DNA of 19,950 bases from an uncultured Rhodospirillaceae bacterium (GCA_900553035.1 USCC01000035.1:1-19950), one strand, 5' to 3'; counted from the stretch's first letter, positions 1 to 7,340 are shown. Program-made: numbers and translations. Notes: generated by a model from the letters alone, not told the origin.

Positions 1-538
1 AGTTGCAGGATTCGTTGGCGGAACAGTTCGTACAGGAAGAGCCGGAACACTTCTTCCCCGCACCGCAGGATGTACTCGTACAGGCACAGGAGTAATTCGC
101 CCCGCTTCGGGTACATGTCGGTGTGGAAGAAGCACAGTAGTTCGGATTACACGGGTCGAAACACGCGCCCGAGCCGTTGGAAACGTTGGGCGAGGAACAC
201 CCGCAGCTTTCACCGCGCGAACACGAGACGCATTTCCCGATGGAGCATTTCTGGCCGCCCGGACAGGTGACGCCTGTACACGGGTCGATACATTTGTTGG
301 ACCGGCAGATGAAAACACCCGCGCAGTCCGCGTCTTTAACGCATTCGTATTTCTCTTTTTTTTCAAATTTATACGGGACTTTCCCGTTCGGCAGTTTTTT
401 ATCCGAACCATCCGCGCCCAGCTTTACCGACCGGGCGAGAATGAAAGCGGAGCCGTCTTGAAAAACAGTTCCGCTTTCCGCAGCGAAAGCCGCCTGTGCA
501 AGACAGAAAAACGCCGATAAAATTAAGATTCTCACCAT
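1..538 (-). CDS. Secreted cysteine-rich modular protein, 5' part only (runs off the window)
   Basis: Reading the minus strand from ATG at 538 gives 179 codons without a stop up to the left edge, so the C-terminus is missing. AAGGAG at 545-550 lies 6 nt before the ATG. Residues 1-20 are a Sec signal peptide (MVRILILSAFFCLAQAAFAA, probable cleavage after AFA or AFAA; no lipobox). Residues 21-65 are a low-Cys linker. From residue 66 there are 22 cysteines in 114 residues. A module of the type CxxGxKCSxxxCxxCxxxESC occurs twice, at about 92-112 and 158-178, so the protein is built of repeats 66 residues apart. The spacing recalls EGF-like or other disulfide-rich extracellular modules, but I cannot assign a family. 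The product is expected outside the cytoplasm with many disulfides. Function unknown; adhesion or a surface role is only a guess. That the gene is real is well supported by RBS, signal peptide and Cys periodicity. Confidence 0.85.
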   Translation of the reverse strand, partial: MVRILILSAFFCLAQAAFAAESGTVFQDGSAFILARSVKLGADGSDKKLPNGKVPYKFEKKEKYECVKDADCAGVFICRSNKCIDPCTGVTCPGGQKCSIGKCVSCSRGESCGCSSPNVSNGSGACFDPCNPNYCASSTPTCTRSGANYSCACTSTSCGAGKKCSGSSCTNCSANESCN

Positions 539-583
539 CTCTCTCTCCTTAGAAGTTTGAATCATAACCTGTTCGACATTTAC

Positions 584-613
584 ATTTTATCCTATTTGAG
601 CAGAAAAGTGTAA
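584..613 (-). promoter_or_regulatory. Candidate promoter of the Cys-rich protein gene
   Basis: On the minus strand TTACAC (608-613) and TAAAAT (584-589) are separated by 18 bp. This would start transcription near 577, about 40 nt before the ATG. The -10 matches the sigma70 consensus at 5 of 6 positions; the -35 is weaker. Confidence 0.4.
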
Positions 614-614
614 C

Positions 615-640
615 AAAAGTGTCACAGTTGTGGCACTTTT
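615..640 (-). terminator. Inverted repeat after rnd, probable terminator
   Basis: Two 12-bp arms, AAAAGTGTCACA (615-626) and TGTGGCACTTTT (629-640), are complementary except for one position. It lies 28 bp beyond the rnd stop codon, and on the minus strand the stem ends in a T-rich tract. It also abuts the -35 of the next gene, so an operator role is a possible alternative. Confidence 0.5.
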
Positions 641-668
641 TTGAAAGTTTAAAAAGAATGCTCTTTAA

Positions 669-1826
669 TTATTTGAAAAATAATTCGATTCTGTGCTTTT
701 TAGGATTATAGCAGACCGCCGTCCGTCCCTCTTTTAAAGCAAGCGCGTCTTGTCCGAATAAATCAAAACGCCAGCCTTTCAGCGCCGGAATATCCGGTTC
801 GTTTTCCGAGGCCAAACGGTCAATATCCTCCGCAGAAGCAATCAACTTTTCCGCCACTCCGTTCTGTTCCGCCTTGATCGTCAGCAGCATTTTCAGAAGC
901 TTGACAAGAGCCTTCGTTCCTTTCGGCATGCTGTGAACCGAAGGCGTTTCAGGATAGCTCTGCACATCCTGTTCTTTGACGGAACGCACGAGGGCAAGGA
1001 TGGCCGACCCCATCCGTCCTTCGGCGAACCCCTGGGACAGACCGCGCAGGCCGTTCATCTCTTCGGGGCGCGTCGGGGCGCATGCGGCAATTTCCAGAAG
1101 CTGTTCGTCGCGGAGCACATGCTTGCGCGGGCGATCCAGGCGTTGCGCTTCTTCCTCGCGCCATGCCGCCAGAGCACGGAGCAGAGCCAGAAATTCGGGA
1201 TTCCCCGAATTCTGTTTGATCTTTTTCCAGGCGTCCTGCGGATCGTTCCGGTATGTCTTTTCATCCTGAAGCACGGCGATTTCCTGGCTGAACCAGGGGC
1301 GGCGTCCGCTTTTTTCCAGCTCTTCCAGAAGCGCTTTGTAAACGGTGCGCAGATGCGTGACGTCGCTGAGCGCATAACGGAGTTGCTTTTCGGTCAGAGG
1401 ACGGCGCGACCAGTCGGTGAAGCGCGTCGTCTTGTCAATATCGGTATGCGCCAGACGGGAAACAAGCGTTTGATAGCTGACGGATTCGCCAAAGCCGCAG
1501 ACCATGGCCGCCACCTGAGTGTCAAACAGCGGCGCCGGAACCCGGCCGGTCAGATGGTAAAAAATTTCCGCATCCTGACGCGCGGCATGGAAAACCTTGG
1601 TCACGCTGCTTTCCTGCATGAGGTCAAACACGCAGGACAGGTCTATCCCTTTAGCCAGCGGGTCAATGCAGGCGGCTTCGTCAACGGACGCCATCTGTAT
1701 CAGGCAGAGTTGCGGCCAGTAGGTTTTTTCGCGGATGAATTCCGTATCGATCGTAATAAACGGATACTGTCTCAGTCTTTCGCAAAACTGAATCAGTTCT
1801 TCGGTCGTCTGTATCAATGCGGTCAT
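669..1826 (-). CDS. rnd: Ribonuclease D
   Basis: 3'-5' exoribonuclease of the DEDD superfamily, which trims the 3' ends of tRNA precursors and other small structured RNAs in the cytoplasm. The 385-residue length is normal for the family. The exonuclease domain occupies about residues 1-170. Exo I is IDTEF (D27, E29), exo II has D85 in ARQDAEIF, and exo III is YALSDVTHL with Y151 and D155, the DEDDy arrangement. An HRDC domain follows at about 212-290 (AWREEEAQRLDRPR), then a C-terminal helical region ending in FFK. GGAGGAAG at 1832-1839 sits 5 nt before the ATG and fixes the start. The gene is transcribed alone, divergent from the unknown gene at 1991. The family call is secure because all catalytic residues are present. 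Confidence 0.96.
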   Translation of the reverse strand: MTALIQTTEELIQFCERLRQYPFITIDTEFIREKTYWPQLCLIQMASVDEAACIDPLAKGIDLSCVFDLMQESSVTKVFHAARQDAEIFYHLTGRVPAPLFDTQVAAMVCGFGESVSYQTLVSRLAHTDIDKTTRFTDWSRRPLTEKQLRYALSDVTHLRTVYKALLEELEKSGRRPWFSQEIAVLQDEKTYRNDPQDAWKKIKQNSGNPEFLALLRALAAWREEEAQRLDRPRKHVLRDEQLLEIAACAPTRPEEMNGLRGLSQGFAEGRMGSAILALVRSVKEQDVQSYPETPSVHSMPKGTKALVKLLKMLLTIKAEQNGVAEKLIASAEDIDRLASENEPDIPALKGWRFDLFGQDALALKEGRTAVCYNPKKHRIELFFK

Positions 1827-1901
1827 GTCGGCTTCCTCCGTTATCCTTCTTACGTTTTACAGAAGGTAAAGAAAAAATAAATCTTTTTTTTGCATAAAAT
1901 C

Positions 1902-1919
1902 ATGTGACAGATGTCACAT
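1902..1919. promoter_or_regulatory. Perfect 18-bp palindrome, CRP/FNR-type operator candidate
   Basis: ATGTGACAGATGTCACAT is a perfect dyad (8-bp arms, 2-bp centre). It contains TGTGA-N6-TCACA, the classical CRP recognition pattern. It lies in the divergent gap, about 75 bp from both start codons (rnd at 1826, unknown gene at 1991). Its centre is about 48 bp upstream of the predicted start of transcription of the rightward gene. The match is seen directly; the identity of the bound regulator is inferred. Confidence 0.6.
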
Positions 1920-1923
1920 TTTC

Positions 1924-1951
1924 TTGCGTTTTCATCTCGGGCAGGTATTCT
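1924..1951 (+). promoter_or_regulatory. Candidate promoter of the 1991 gene
   Basis: TTGCGT (1924-1929) and TATTCT (1946-1951) with a 16-bp spacer, just downstream of the CRP-like palindrome. This is a moderate sigma70-type match at a position compatible with activation from the palindrome. Confidence 0.35.
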
Positions 1952-1990
1952 TTTAAGACAGGCGGCTCATTATAAAAAAAGAGGAAGGAC

Positions 1991-3016
1991 ATGTTCACTG
2001 CATCCGATGCAGAAAAAATCGTCGCGGAAAAGTATGGCGTCAAGCCGTTTTCCGCCATATCGGACGAAAACAGGAAGAATATCATCAATGCCGTTTCCCA
2101 GATCATTGAAACCGCGGAGGCCGAAGGAAAATGTCCGGCCGATCTGACGTACGAGTCTTTGATCAAGTCCTCCGAATCGATGTTCCGTTTTTTGGAAATC
2201 TGCCGCAAGTACCCGTCCCTGTACGCCCCTTTCGCCGTTGACGCGGCCGGGCGGCCCGTCACGGACGCTTCAACACCGTTGCGGTGCGGCATTTCCCTGG
2301 CTCAGGCCGAGCAGTTCCTGGTCACCATGACGGCGCAGACGCAGTTCAACAAATTCCTTCCCGAAGGTATGGACGCGCGGAAATTCACCATGATGCGTCC
2401 TTACTTCACCGGCCAGTGGCAGCTTCCCTTTCTGACTCTTTACGAAAATCTGCGGGACGAGGTCATTCTTGAATTGGGGCCGGATTTGCTGGAAATCAAA
2501 ACGAAGTCCGGTCTGGAATCCCTGCTACGTCTGAAGCTGGACGAAATTACGCAGGCGCGCCAGCTGCTGCGCGAAAAGTTCACGGACATCCTGCGCATTA
2601 ATCCGCTCGGCGTGCGGAATCTCCTGCACTGTTCACAGGAACAGTTTGCGGCTCTGGAAGGCGTTCTGGGGGATCAGGTGTATTATTTCCTGTGCCGTGA
2701 AAGCGAATTGTTTGACGAAGTGCTGAAAACGCCTCCTGAAATCCTCAGTCTGTTCGGAAGCGCCCTGGCGACCGTGTCGACGCATTCGTTCCGCCGCCTG
2801 AACCGTCTGCCGCCCTCGCGTTCCATTTATTTCATGACAAGGCTGGTGGACATGTACCCGCGCATCACAAAGCGTTTCGCGGATGCCGATTTCGTCAATT
2901 TCACGTTTAAAAACGCCGTGGACAGCCTGATTGCCCTGGAAGGTGACGCGGCCTTTTTCGAGGAAATTGTGCGCCTGAAGCTCAAAGCCATGGAAGAAGT
3001 CCTGGAAGCGTCCTAG
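1991..3016 (+). CDS. Uncharacterised cytosolic helical protein
   Basis: I do not recognise this 341-residue protein. GAGGAAGG ends 2 nt before the ATG at 1991 and supports the start. There is no signal peptide and no membrane segment. The composition suggests mostly alpha-helix, with amphipathic, charge-rich stretches (for example about residues 150-200, LLRLKLDEITQARQLLREKF, and the C-terminal LKLKAMEEVLEAS-like helix). I see no Walker, helix-turn-helix, metal-binding or other catalytic motif. Codon use and G+C look like the flanking housekeeping genes, and the reading frame is clean over more than 1 kb, so it is very likely a real, resident gene. It stands alone: divergent from rnd and followed by aspS, which has its own RBS and candidate promoter. 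Expression may be controlled through the palindrome at 1902-1919. No function is proposed. Confidence 0.85.
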   Translation: MFTASDAEKIVAEKYGVKPFSAISDENRKNIINAVSQIIETAEAEGKCPADLTYESLIKSSESMFRFLEICRKYPSLYAPFAVDAAGRPVTDASTPLRCGISLAQAEQFLVTMTAQTQFNKFLPEGMDARKFTMMRPYFTGQWQLPFLTLYENLRDEVILELGPDLLEIKTKSGLESLLRLKLDEITQARQLLREKFTDILRINPLGVRNLLHCSQEQFAALEGVLGDQVYYFLCRESELFDEVLKTPPEILSLFGSALATVSTHSFRRLNRLPPSRSIYFMTRLVDMYPRITKRFADADFVNFTFKNAVDSLIALEGDAAFFEEIVRLKLKAMEEVLEAS

Positions 3017-3055
3017 GCGGTTCGCTTTTATTCGTCCGGAAAGTCAAGTTTTCTG

Positions 3056-3084
3056 TTGACAAAAAACAGGCCGAAAACCAATAT
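3056..3084 (+). promoter_or_regulatory. Candidate aspS promoter
   Basis: A consensus -35, TTGACA (3056-3061), is followed at 17 bp by a poor -10 (CAATAT, 3079-3084). It lies in the AT-rich gap 40-65 bp before the aspS ATG. The strength of the -35 is the main support. Confidence 0.4.
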
Positions 3085-3121
3085 CAACAATTATTTTTCT
3101 TGGATTTTAAGGAGATTTTTC

Positions 3122-4909
3122 ATGCACCCTTACCGTTCGCACAACTGCGGCCAGCTTCGTGCTGAAGACGCGGGAATCGAGGCGCGCCTGTCCGGCTGGA
3201 TTCACCGCAAAAGGGACCACGGCAATCTTGTTTTCATTGACCTGCGCGACCATTACGGCCTGACGCAGTGCGTCGTTGACGTTTCAAGCCCGGTCTTTAA
3301 GGTTCTGGAACGTCTGCGTCCCGAAAGCGTCATCTGCGTTACGGGAAAAGTCGTGAAGCGCGAAGGGGACACGGTCAATAAAAACCTGCCGACCGGGGAC
3401 ATTGAACTCCATGTGCAGGAAGCCGAAGTCCTGTCCGAAGCGGATGTTCTGCCGCTTCAGGTTGCCGGTGATTTCGACCAGCCCGAAGACGCACGCCTGC
3501 GTTACCGTTTCCTGGATCTGCGCCGTGAAAAGCTGCATGCCAACATGCTGTTGCGTTCACGGGTCATCGCTTCTTTGCGCCGCCGTATGATTGAACAGGG
3601 CTTTGTTGAATATCAGACGCCGATTCTGACGGCTTCCAGCCCCGAAGGTGCACGCGATTTCCTGGTGCCCAGCCGTCTTCATCCGGGTAAATTCTATGCC
3701 CTGCCGCAGGCTCCACAGCAGTTCAAGCAACTGCTGATGGTTTCGGGATTTGACCGTTATTTCCAGATTGCGCCGTGCTTCCGCGACGAAGACAGCCGTG
3801 CCGACCGTTCGCCCGGTGAATTCTATCAGCTGGACTTTGAAATGGCGTTCGTGACGCAGGATGATGTGTTCGCGGCGATTGAGCCCGTGCTTCAGGGTGT
3901 TTTTGAAGAATTTTCTAACGGCCGTTCGGTCACGGAAGCCCCGTTCCCGCGCATTCCGTACGCCGACGCCATGCTGAAATACGGTTCGGACAAACCTGAT
4001 CTGCGCAATCCGCTTTTGATTTCGGACGTGACGGATATTTTCCGCGGTTCGGGTTTCGGCATTTTTGCCAACGCCGTTGAACGCGGTTCTCTTGTCCGTG
4101 CGATTCCGGCGCCGGGGGCGGCTTCCAGACCCCGTAGCTGGTTTGACAGGATGAACGACTGGGCTCGCGGTATCGGGATGCCGGGCATTGGTTTCATCAC
4201 CTTTACGAATGAAGGCCCGAAAGGCGCGATTGCCAAAAATCTTGACGAAGACCGGATCCGGGAACTGAAGACCGCTGTCGGCGTTAAAGAAGGCGATGCA
4301 ATCTTCTTTGTGTGTGAACAGAAAGGCAATGTTGAAAAATTTGCCGGCCAGGTGCGCACGAAAATCTGTGAACAGCTGGGACTTCTGGAAGAAAACGCGT
4401 TCCGTTTCTGCTGGGTCACCGATTTTCCGATGTTCGAGCTGGACGAAGAAACGAAGCAGGTCTGCTTCTCGCACAATCCGTTTTCGATGCCGCAGGGGGG
4501 AATGGACGCGTTGCTGAACAAGGATCCTCTGGAAATCAAGGCGTACCAGTATGATATCGTCTGCAACGGTATTGAACTGTCTTCGGGCGCCATCCGGAAT
4601 CATCGTCCCGACATCATGTACAAGGCGTTTGAGATTGCCGGATACGGGCCTGAAGTTGTTGAACAGAAATTCGGCGGCATGCTGAATGCGTTCAAGTACG
4701 GCGCTCCTCCGCACGGCGGTTCGGCTCCGGGCGTTGACCGTATCGTGATGCTTCTGGCCGACGAGCCGAATATCCGCGAAGTCATCCTTTTCCCGATGAA
4801 CCAGCAGGCGCAGGATCTGATGATGCAGGCTCCGGCGGAAGTGACGCCGAAGCAGTTGAAGGAGTTGCATATCAAGGTTGAAATGCCGAAAGTGGTTGAG
4901 AAGAAATAA
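3122..4909 (+). CDS. aspS: Aspartyl-tRNA synthetase, probably non-discriminating (Asp/Asn)
   Basis: Class IIb aminoacyl-tRNA synthetase that charges tRNA with aspartate in the cytoplasm. I start it at ATG 3122, with AAGGAG at 3109-3114 spaced 7 nt, giving 595 residues as usual for the family; an upstream in-frame TTG at 3056 would add an unsupported extension. The anticodon-binding OB fold is at about 20-105, the flipping loop SPEGARDFLV at 173-182, motif 2 FRDEDSRADR at 220-229, an inserted GAD domain at roughly 290-430, and motif 3 with GVDRIVML at 537-544. Motif 2 carries the SPGEFYQLD form typical of alphaproteobacteria. RDHG has His33 where the discriminating E. coli enzyme has Leu. This is the residue type seen in bacterial non-discriminating AspRS, which also makes Asp-tRNAAsn for amidation by GatCAB. 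That specificity is inference; the enzyme call is secure. Confidence 0.97.
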   Translation: MHPYRSHNCGQLRAEDAGIEARLSGWIHRKRDHGNLVFIDLRDHYGLTQCVVDVSSPVFKVLERLRPESVICVTGKVVKREGDTVNKNLPTGDIELHVQEAEVLSEADVLPLQVAGDFDQPEDARLRYRFLDLRREKLHANMLLRSRVIASLRRRMIEQGFVEYQTPILTASSPEGARDFLVPSRLHPGKFYALPQAPQQFKQLLMVSGFDRYFQIAPCFRDEDSRADRSPGEFYQLDFEMAFVTQDDVFAAIEPVLQGVFEEFSNGRSVTEAPFPRIPYADAMLKYGSDKPDLRNPLLISDVTDIFRGSGFGIFANAVERGSLVRAIPAPGAASRPRSWFDRMNDWARGIGMPGIGFITFTNEGPKGAIAKNLDEDRIRELKTAVGVKEGDAIFFVCEQKGNVEKFAGQVRTKICEQLGLLEENAFRFCWVTDFPMFELDEETKQVCFSHNPFSMPQGGMDALLNKDPLEIKAYQYDIVCNGIELSSGAIRNHRPDIMYKAFEIAGYGPEVVEQKFGGMLNAFKYGAPPHGGSAPGVDRIVMLLADEPNIREVILFPMNQQAQDLMMQAPAEVTPKQLKELHIKVEMPKVVEKK

Positions 4910-4925
4910 CGAGACTGAACTCAGG

Positions 4926-4950
4926 AAAGGCTCCTTCGGGAGCCTTTTTT
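4926..4950 (+). terminator. Rho-independent terminator of aspS
   Basis: AAAGGCTCC (4926-4934), TTCG loop (4935-4938), GGAGCCTTT (4939-4947), with an uninterrupted T6 at 4945-4950. It begins 17 bp after the aspS stop. Confidence 0.95.
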
Positions 4951-5051
4951 ACGGGATAAAAGAGAAGAACCGCAAAACCGGAGGCATGTTCGGGAGTCTT
5001 CCCGTTTATGAGGACGTCTGTAGCGGGGCGCCGGACTTGTCTGTTAAGCAT

Positions 5052-5254
5052 GCTTCGGCGTTGTTTATAAGACCTGGGATCGTAGAGATGCTCCGTCCTA
5101 TTTTTGCTCAGCAAAAAAGACAGAAGTTCCGGAAACGACGGATTGTTTTTTGTCGCGTTCTGGTGCCGAAGTTTTTACATGTTAAGGCGAAAATATTTGC
5201 CCCCGCCCAAGGGAGAACATTTTCTGGAACGCCCGCCGGACGGTCAGAGGGCAC
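5052..5254. repeat. 203-bp tandem repeat, unit 1
   Basis: Starts with GCTTCGGCGTTGTTTATAA and ends with CAGAGGGCAC. It differs from unit 2 at only 4 of 203 positions, by eye, all between about 5200 and 5235. Each difference reads C in this unit against T in the next, or G against A. It contains a terminator-like hairpin TTTTTGC-TCA-GCAAAAA at 5101-5117 and a distant pair CTTCGGC / GCCGAAG that could close a larger fold. Confidence 0.95.
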
Positions 5255-5457
5255 GCTTCGGCGTTGTTTATAAGACCTGGGATCGTAGAGATGCTCCGTC
5301 CTATTTTTGCTCAGCAAAAAAGACAGAAGTTCCGGAAACGACGGATTGTTTTTTGTCGCGTTCTGGTGCCGAAGTTTTTACATGTTAAGGCGAAAATATT
5401 TGCCTCCACCCAAGGGAGAACATTTTCTGAAACACCCGCCGGACGGTCAGAGGGCAC
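5255..5457. repeat. 203-bp tandem repeat, unit 2
   Basis: Directly adjoins unit 1 at an offset of exactly 203 bp and matches it at about 98% of positions. The same hairpin is at 5304-5320. The unit boundary ACGC-TTCG-GCGT forms a small UUCG-loop stem. Confidence 0.95.
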
Positions 5458-5640
5458 GCTTCGGCGTTGTTTATAACGCCGGAAGCTTTGGAAGCACTCC
5501 GTCTTAATTTTTGCTCAGCAAAAAAAGCGGCGGCCTCCGAGAAGAAGGCATCGATTCCAAACAGTCACCCGGTTTCTGGAGACCTGAAACTTCCGGAGGA
5601 ACCGGCACAGGAAATGTTTTACATGAAAAGAGGGAAAAAA
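5458..5640. repeat. Degenerate third copy of the 203-bp repeat
   Basis: The first 19 bp (5458-5476) match units 1 and 2 exactly. Further on, CTCCGTC and the hairpin TTTTTGCTCAGCAAAAA (5508-5524) are kept, with a 1-bp shift. The rest has diverged; TTTACATG near 5620 may correspond to the TTTACATGTTAAGG of the full units. It ends against the phoB stop. Confidence 0.65.
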
Positions 5641-5643
5641 CGG

Positions 5644-6366
5644 CTATTCTTCGTCGTCTTCGCCGTCATCCTGATGCGGGTCAACGTCAATCGCGTACCC
5701 CGCCGCCCGGACGGTGCGGATAAGATCCCTTTCGCCTCCTTCATTCAGCGCTTTCCTCAGACGCCGGACGTGAACGTCAACCGTCCGAAGCTCAACGTGA
5801 ATGTCCGCGCCCCACACTTCCTTCAGCAGAACTTCGCGCGGAAAAACCTGTTTCGGGCGTTCCAGCAGATATTGCAGAAGGCGAAATTCCGTCGGCCCCA
5901 AATGAACAAAACGCGGGCCGCGCGTTACCCGCCTCGTCGACAGATCCATCCGGATGTCTTCAAAGACCAGCTCGCCCTGAGACGAATCAACCGGCTGTAC
6001 CCGCCGCAGGATGGCTCGGATGCGCGCAATCAGTTCGGGAATGGAAAACGGTTTGGTCAGATAATCGTCCGCGCCGACGCTCAGGCCCTTGACCTTATCC
6101 GCCTCTTCGCCGCGTGCCGTCAGCATGATGATCGGCGTGTTGCGCAGATCGTGATTGTACCGCACCTGCTTGCAGATTTCGATGCCCGACATGCCCGGAA
6201 GCATCCAGTCCAGAAGAATCAAGGCCGGGCGGTGCATCCGGATCCCGTTCATGGCTTCCTCGCCGTCGGTCGCGATGCAGACGTCAAAACCTTCCTTTTC
6301 CAGGTTGTATTTCAACATGGTCACAATGGCTTCTTCATCCTCTATGATCATAATCAGCTGATTCAT
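5644..6366 (-). CDS. phoB: PhoB-type OmpR-family response regulator
   Basis: Two-component response regulator of 240 residues. The receiver domain (1-120) has the acidic pocket EDEE (9-12), phosphoacceptor D53 in LLDWMLPG, T83 in MLTARG and K105 in LTKPF. These are the same numbers as in E. coli PhoB. The winged-helix DNA-binding domain (about 130-232) contains LGPTEFRLLQYLLERP, then RTVDVHVRRLRKAL and IRTVRAAGYAID, all typical of PhoB, the activator of phosphate-starvation genes. A short acidic tail (DDGEDDEE) follows. GGAAG lies 8 nt before the ATG. The gene lies 72 bp downstream of rpe on the same strand without an obvious terminator between, so read-through is possible. No phoR, pst or phoU gene is in the window, so the phosphate role rests on sequence resemblance alone. 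Confidence 0.85.
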   Translation of the reverse strand: MNQLIMIIEDEEAIVTMLKYNLEKEGFDVCIATDGEEAMNGIRMHRPALILLDWMLPGMSGIEICKQVRYNHDLRNTPIIMLTARGEEADKVKGLSVGADDYLTKPFSIPELIARIRAILRRVQPVDSSQGELVFEDIRMDLSTRRVTRGPRFVHLGPTEFRLLQYLLERPKQVFPREVLLKEVWGADIHVELRTVDVHVRRLRKALNEGGERDLIRTVRAAGYAIDVDPHQDDGEDDEE

Positions 6367-6438
6367 CGCTTTTTCTTCCGTCTTTTTTCCTTCCGGTATC
6401 TTATCCTGCCGGGCTGCTTTCTTAAAGTTACAAAAATA

Positions 6439-7080
6439 TTATGCCTTCAAAGCGTTAATATTTTCTGCATAAAGCCCGTTGCTGAAAACAGCACTGCCGG
6501 CGACAAGAACGTCCGCCCCCGCCGCAACACACAGCTTTGCCGTTTCAGGCGTGACGCCGCCGTCAACTTCCAGCTCAATCGGACGGCCGCTGATCATCTT
6601 TTTGATGCGTTCCATTTTCTGCAGCTGTGACGGAATGAAGCTCTGCCCGCCGAAACCGGGATTGACAGTCATGACCAGTACAAGGTCGATTTCATCCAGA
6701 ACGTATTCCAGAACGTTTTCCGGGGTTGACGGATTCAAAGAAACACCGGCCTTGACGCCGAAAGATTTAATCTGCTGAATCAGGCGATCCAGATGAACGT
6801 CCGCTTCGGCATGGACGGTAATGATGTCCGCTCCCGCTTTGACAAAAGCTTCAACATACGGCGCAACCGGTTGAATCATCAGATGTACGTCGAAAACCTT
6901 TTCCGTATAAGGGCGTATCGCCTTCACAACAGCAGGGCCGAACGTGATGTTCGGGACATAATGGCCGTCCATCACGTCAATGTGGATGTAATCCGCGCCG
7001 GCTTCGGCCACGGTCTGGACTTCCGTCCCCAGGTTGGCGAAATCAGCGGAAAGAATACTGGGGGCAATTTTAACGGTCAT
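6439..7080 (-). CDS. rpe: Ribulose-phosphate 3-epimerase
   Basis: Interconverts ribulose 5-phosphate and xylulose 5-phosphate in the pentose phosphate pathway; cytosolic TIM barrel of 213 residues, normal for the family. APSILSADF opens strand 1. Metal and acid-base residues are H33 and D35 (HIDVMDGHYVPN), H66 (DVHLMI) and D173 (EVDGGV). The flexible lid VNPGFGGQ is at 139-146 and the phosphate-binding AGSAVF lies near the end. AAAGGAG (7087-7093) is 6 nt before the ATG. Its product feeds transketolase, encoded upstream on the same strand with fba, but a terminator after fba and a gap of about 310 bp suggest rpe has its own promoter. Confidence 0.97.
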   Translation of the reverse strand: MTVKIAPSILSADFANLGTEVQTVAEAGADYIHIDVMDGHYVPNITFGPAVVKAIRPYTEKVFDVHLMIQPVAPYVEAFVKAGADIITVHAEADVHLDRLIQQIKSFGVKAGVSLNPSTPENVLEYVLDEIDLVLVMTVNPGFGGQSFIPSQLQKMERIKKMISGRPIELEVDGGVTPETAKLCVAAGADVLVAGSAVFSNGLYAENINALKA

Positions 7081-7340
7081 GGGAAACTCCTTTCTGTGAA
7101 CCCGTCCTGTTTTACCAATATGGCTTTAAAAAAGACGGTACGCAAGGACGTTTTGTCGGCGGCGCGGGCGGAAGTCTCTGAAAAATCCCGGAAAACGCGA
7201 CTGCGGCCGAAAGGCTCTGAAGAAAGAAAAGATGCCTGCCGCCGCCGTATCCGGAGAGAAATTTCCCGGACGTTCAGGGCGGCCTTAAATACACAGAAAG
7301 CCTGCCTTCGGGTTTTTCGGAAAACGTATACGGCTCAAAA
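7081..7340. other. Intergenic region between rpe and the fba terminator
   Basis: About 260 bp. It holds the rpe RBS at 7087-7093 and presumably the rpe promoter. A weak minus-strand candidate is TTGCGT near 7140 with a CATATT-like -10 near 7120. I see no gene: the long plus-strand frame crossing here is antisense to rpe and fba. Confidence 0.4.

Larger units (their letters stand above)
4951..5643. other. Gene-free stretch between convergent aspS and phoB, holding tandem repeats
   Basis: About 690 bp with no convincing gene. Short open frames exist on both strands, but none has a good RBS or recognisable product, and they change frame from one repeat unit to the next because 203 is not a multiple of 3. 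The content is the tandem repeat listed separately, plus diverged flanks. The left flank (about 5028-5051) weakly resembles the end of a repeat unit, and the right flank (5458-5640) looks like a decayed further unit. Both neighbouring genes end here, so no promoter is needed. Confidence 0.7.

Noticed and set aside
3056..3121. TTG start upstream of aspS
   Set aside because: It adds 22 residues absent from the family and has no RBS; the TTG is part of a consensus -35 box.
3557..4870. Minus-strand open frame of 437 codons inside aspS
   Set aside because: Antisense shadow of aspS with no RBS and no recognisable domain.
5052..5457. CRISPR array
   Set aside because: The 203-bp units are identical throughout with no unique spacers, and no cas gene is near.
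4878..5507. Overlapping short open frames in the repeat region (66-131 codons)
   Set aside because: They shift frame between near-identical repeat units, have no RBS, and resemble no protein I know. A weak FIxPxxxExLR similarity between units follows from the DNA repeat itself.
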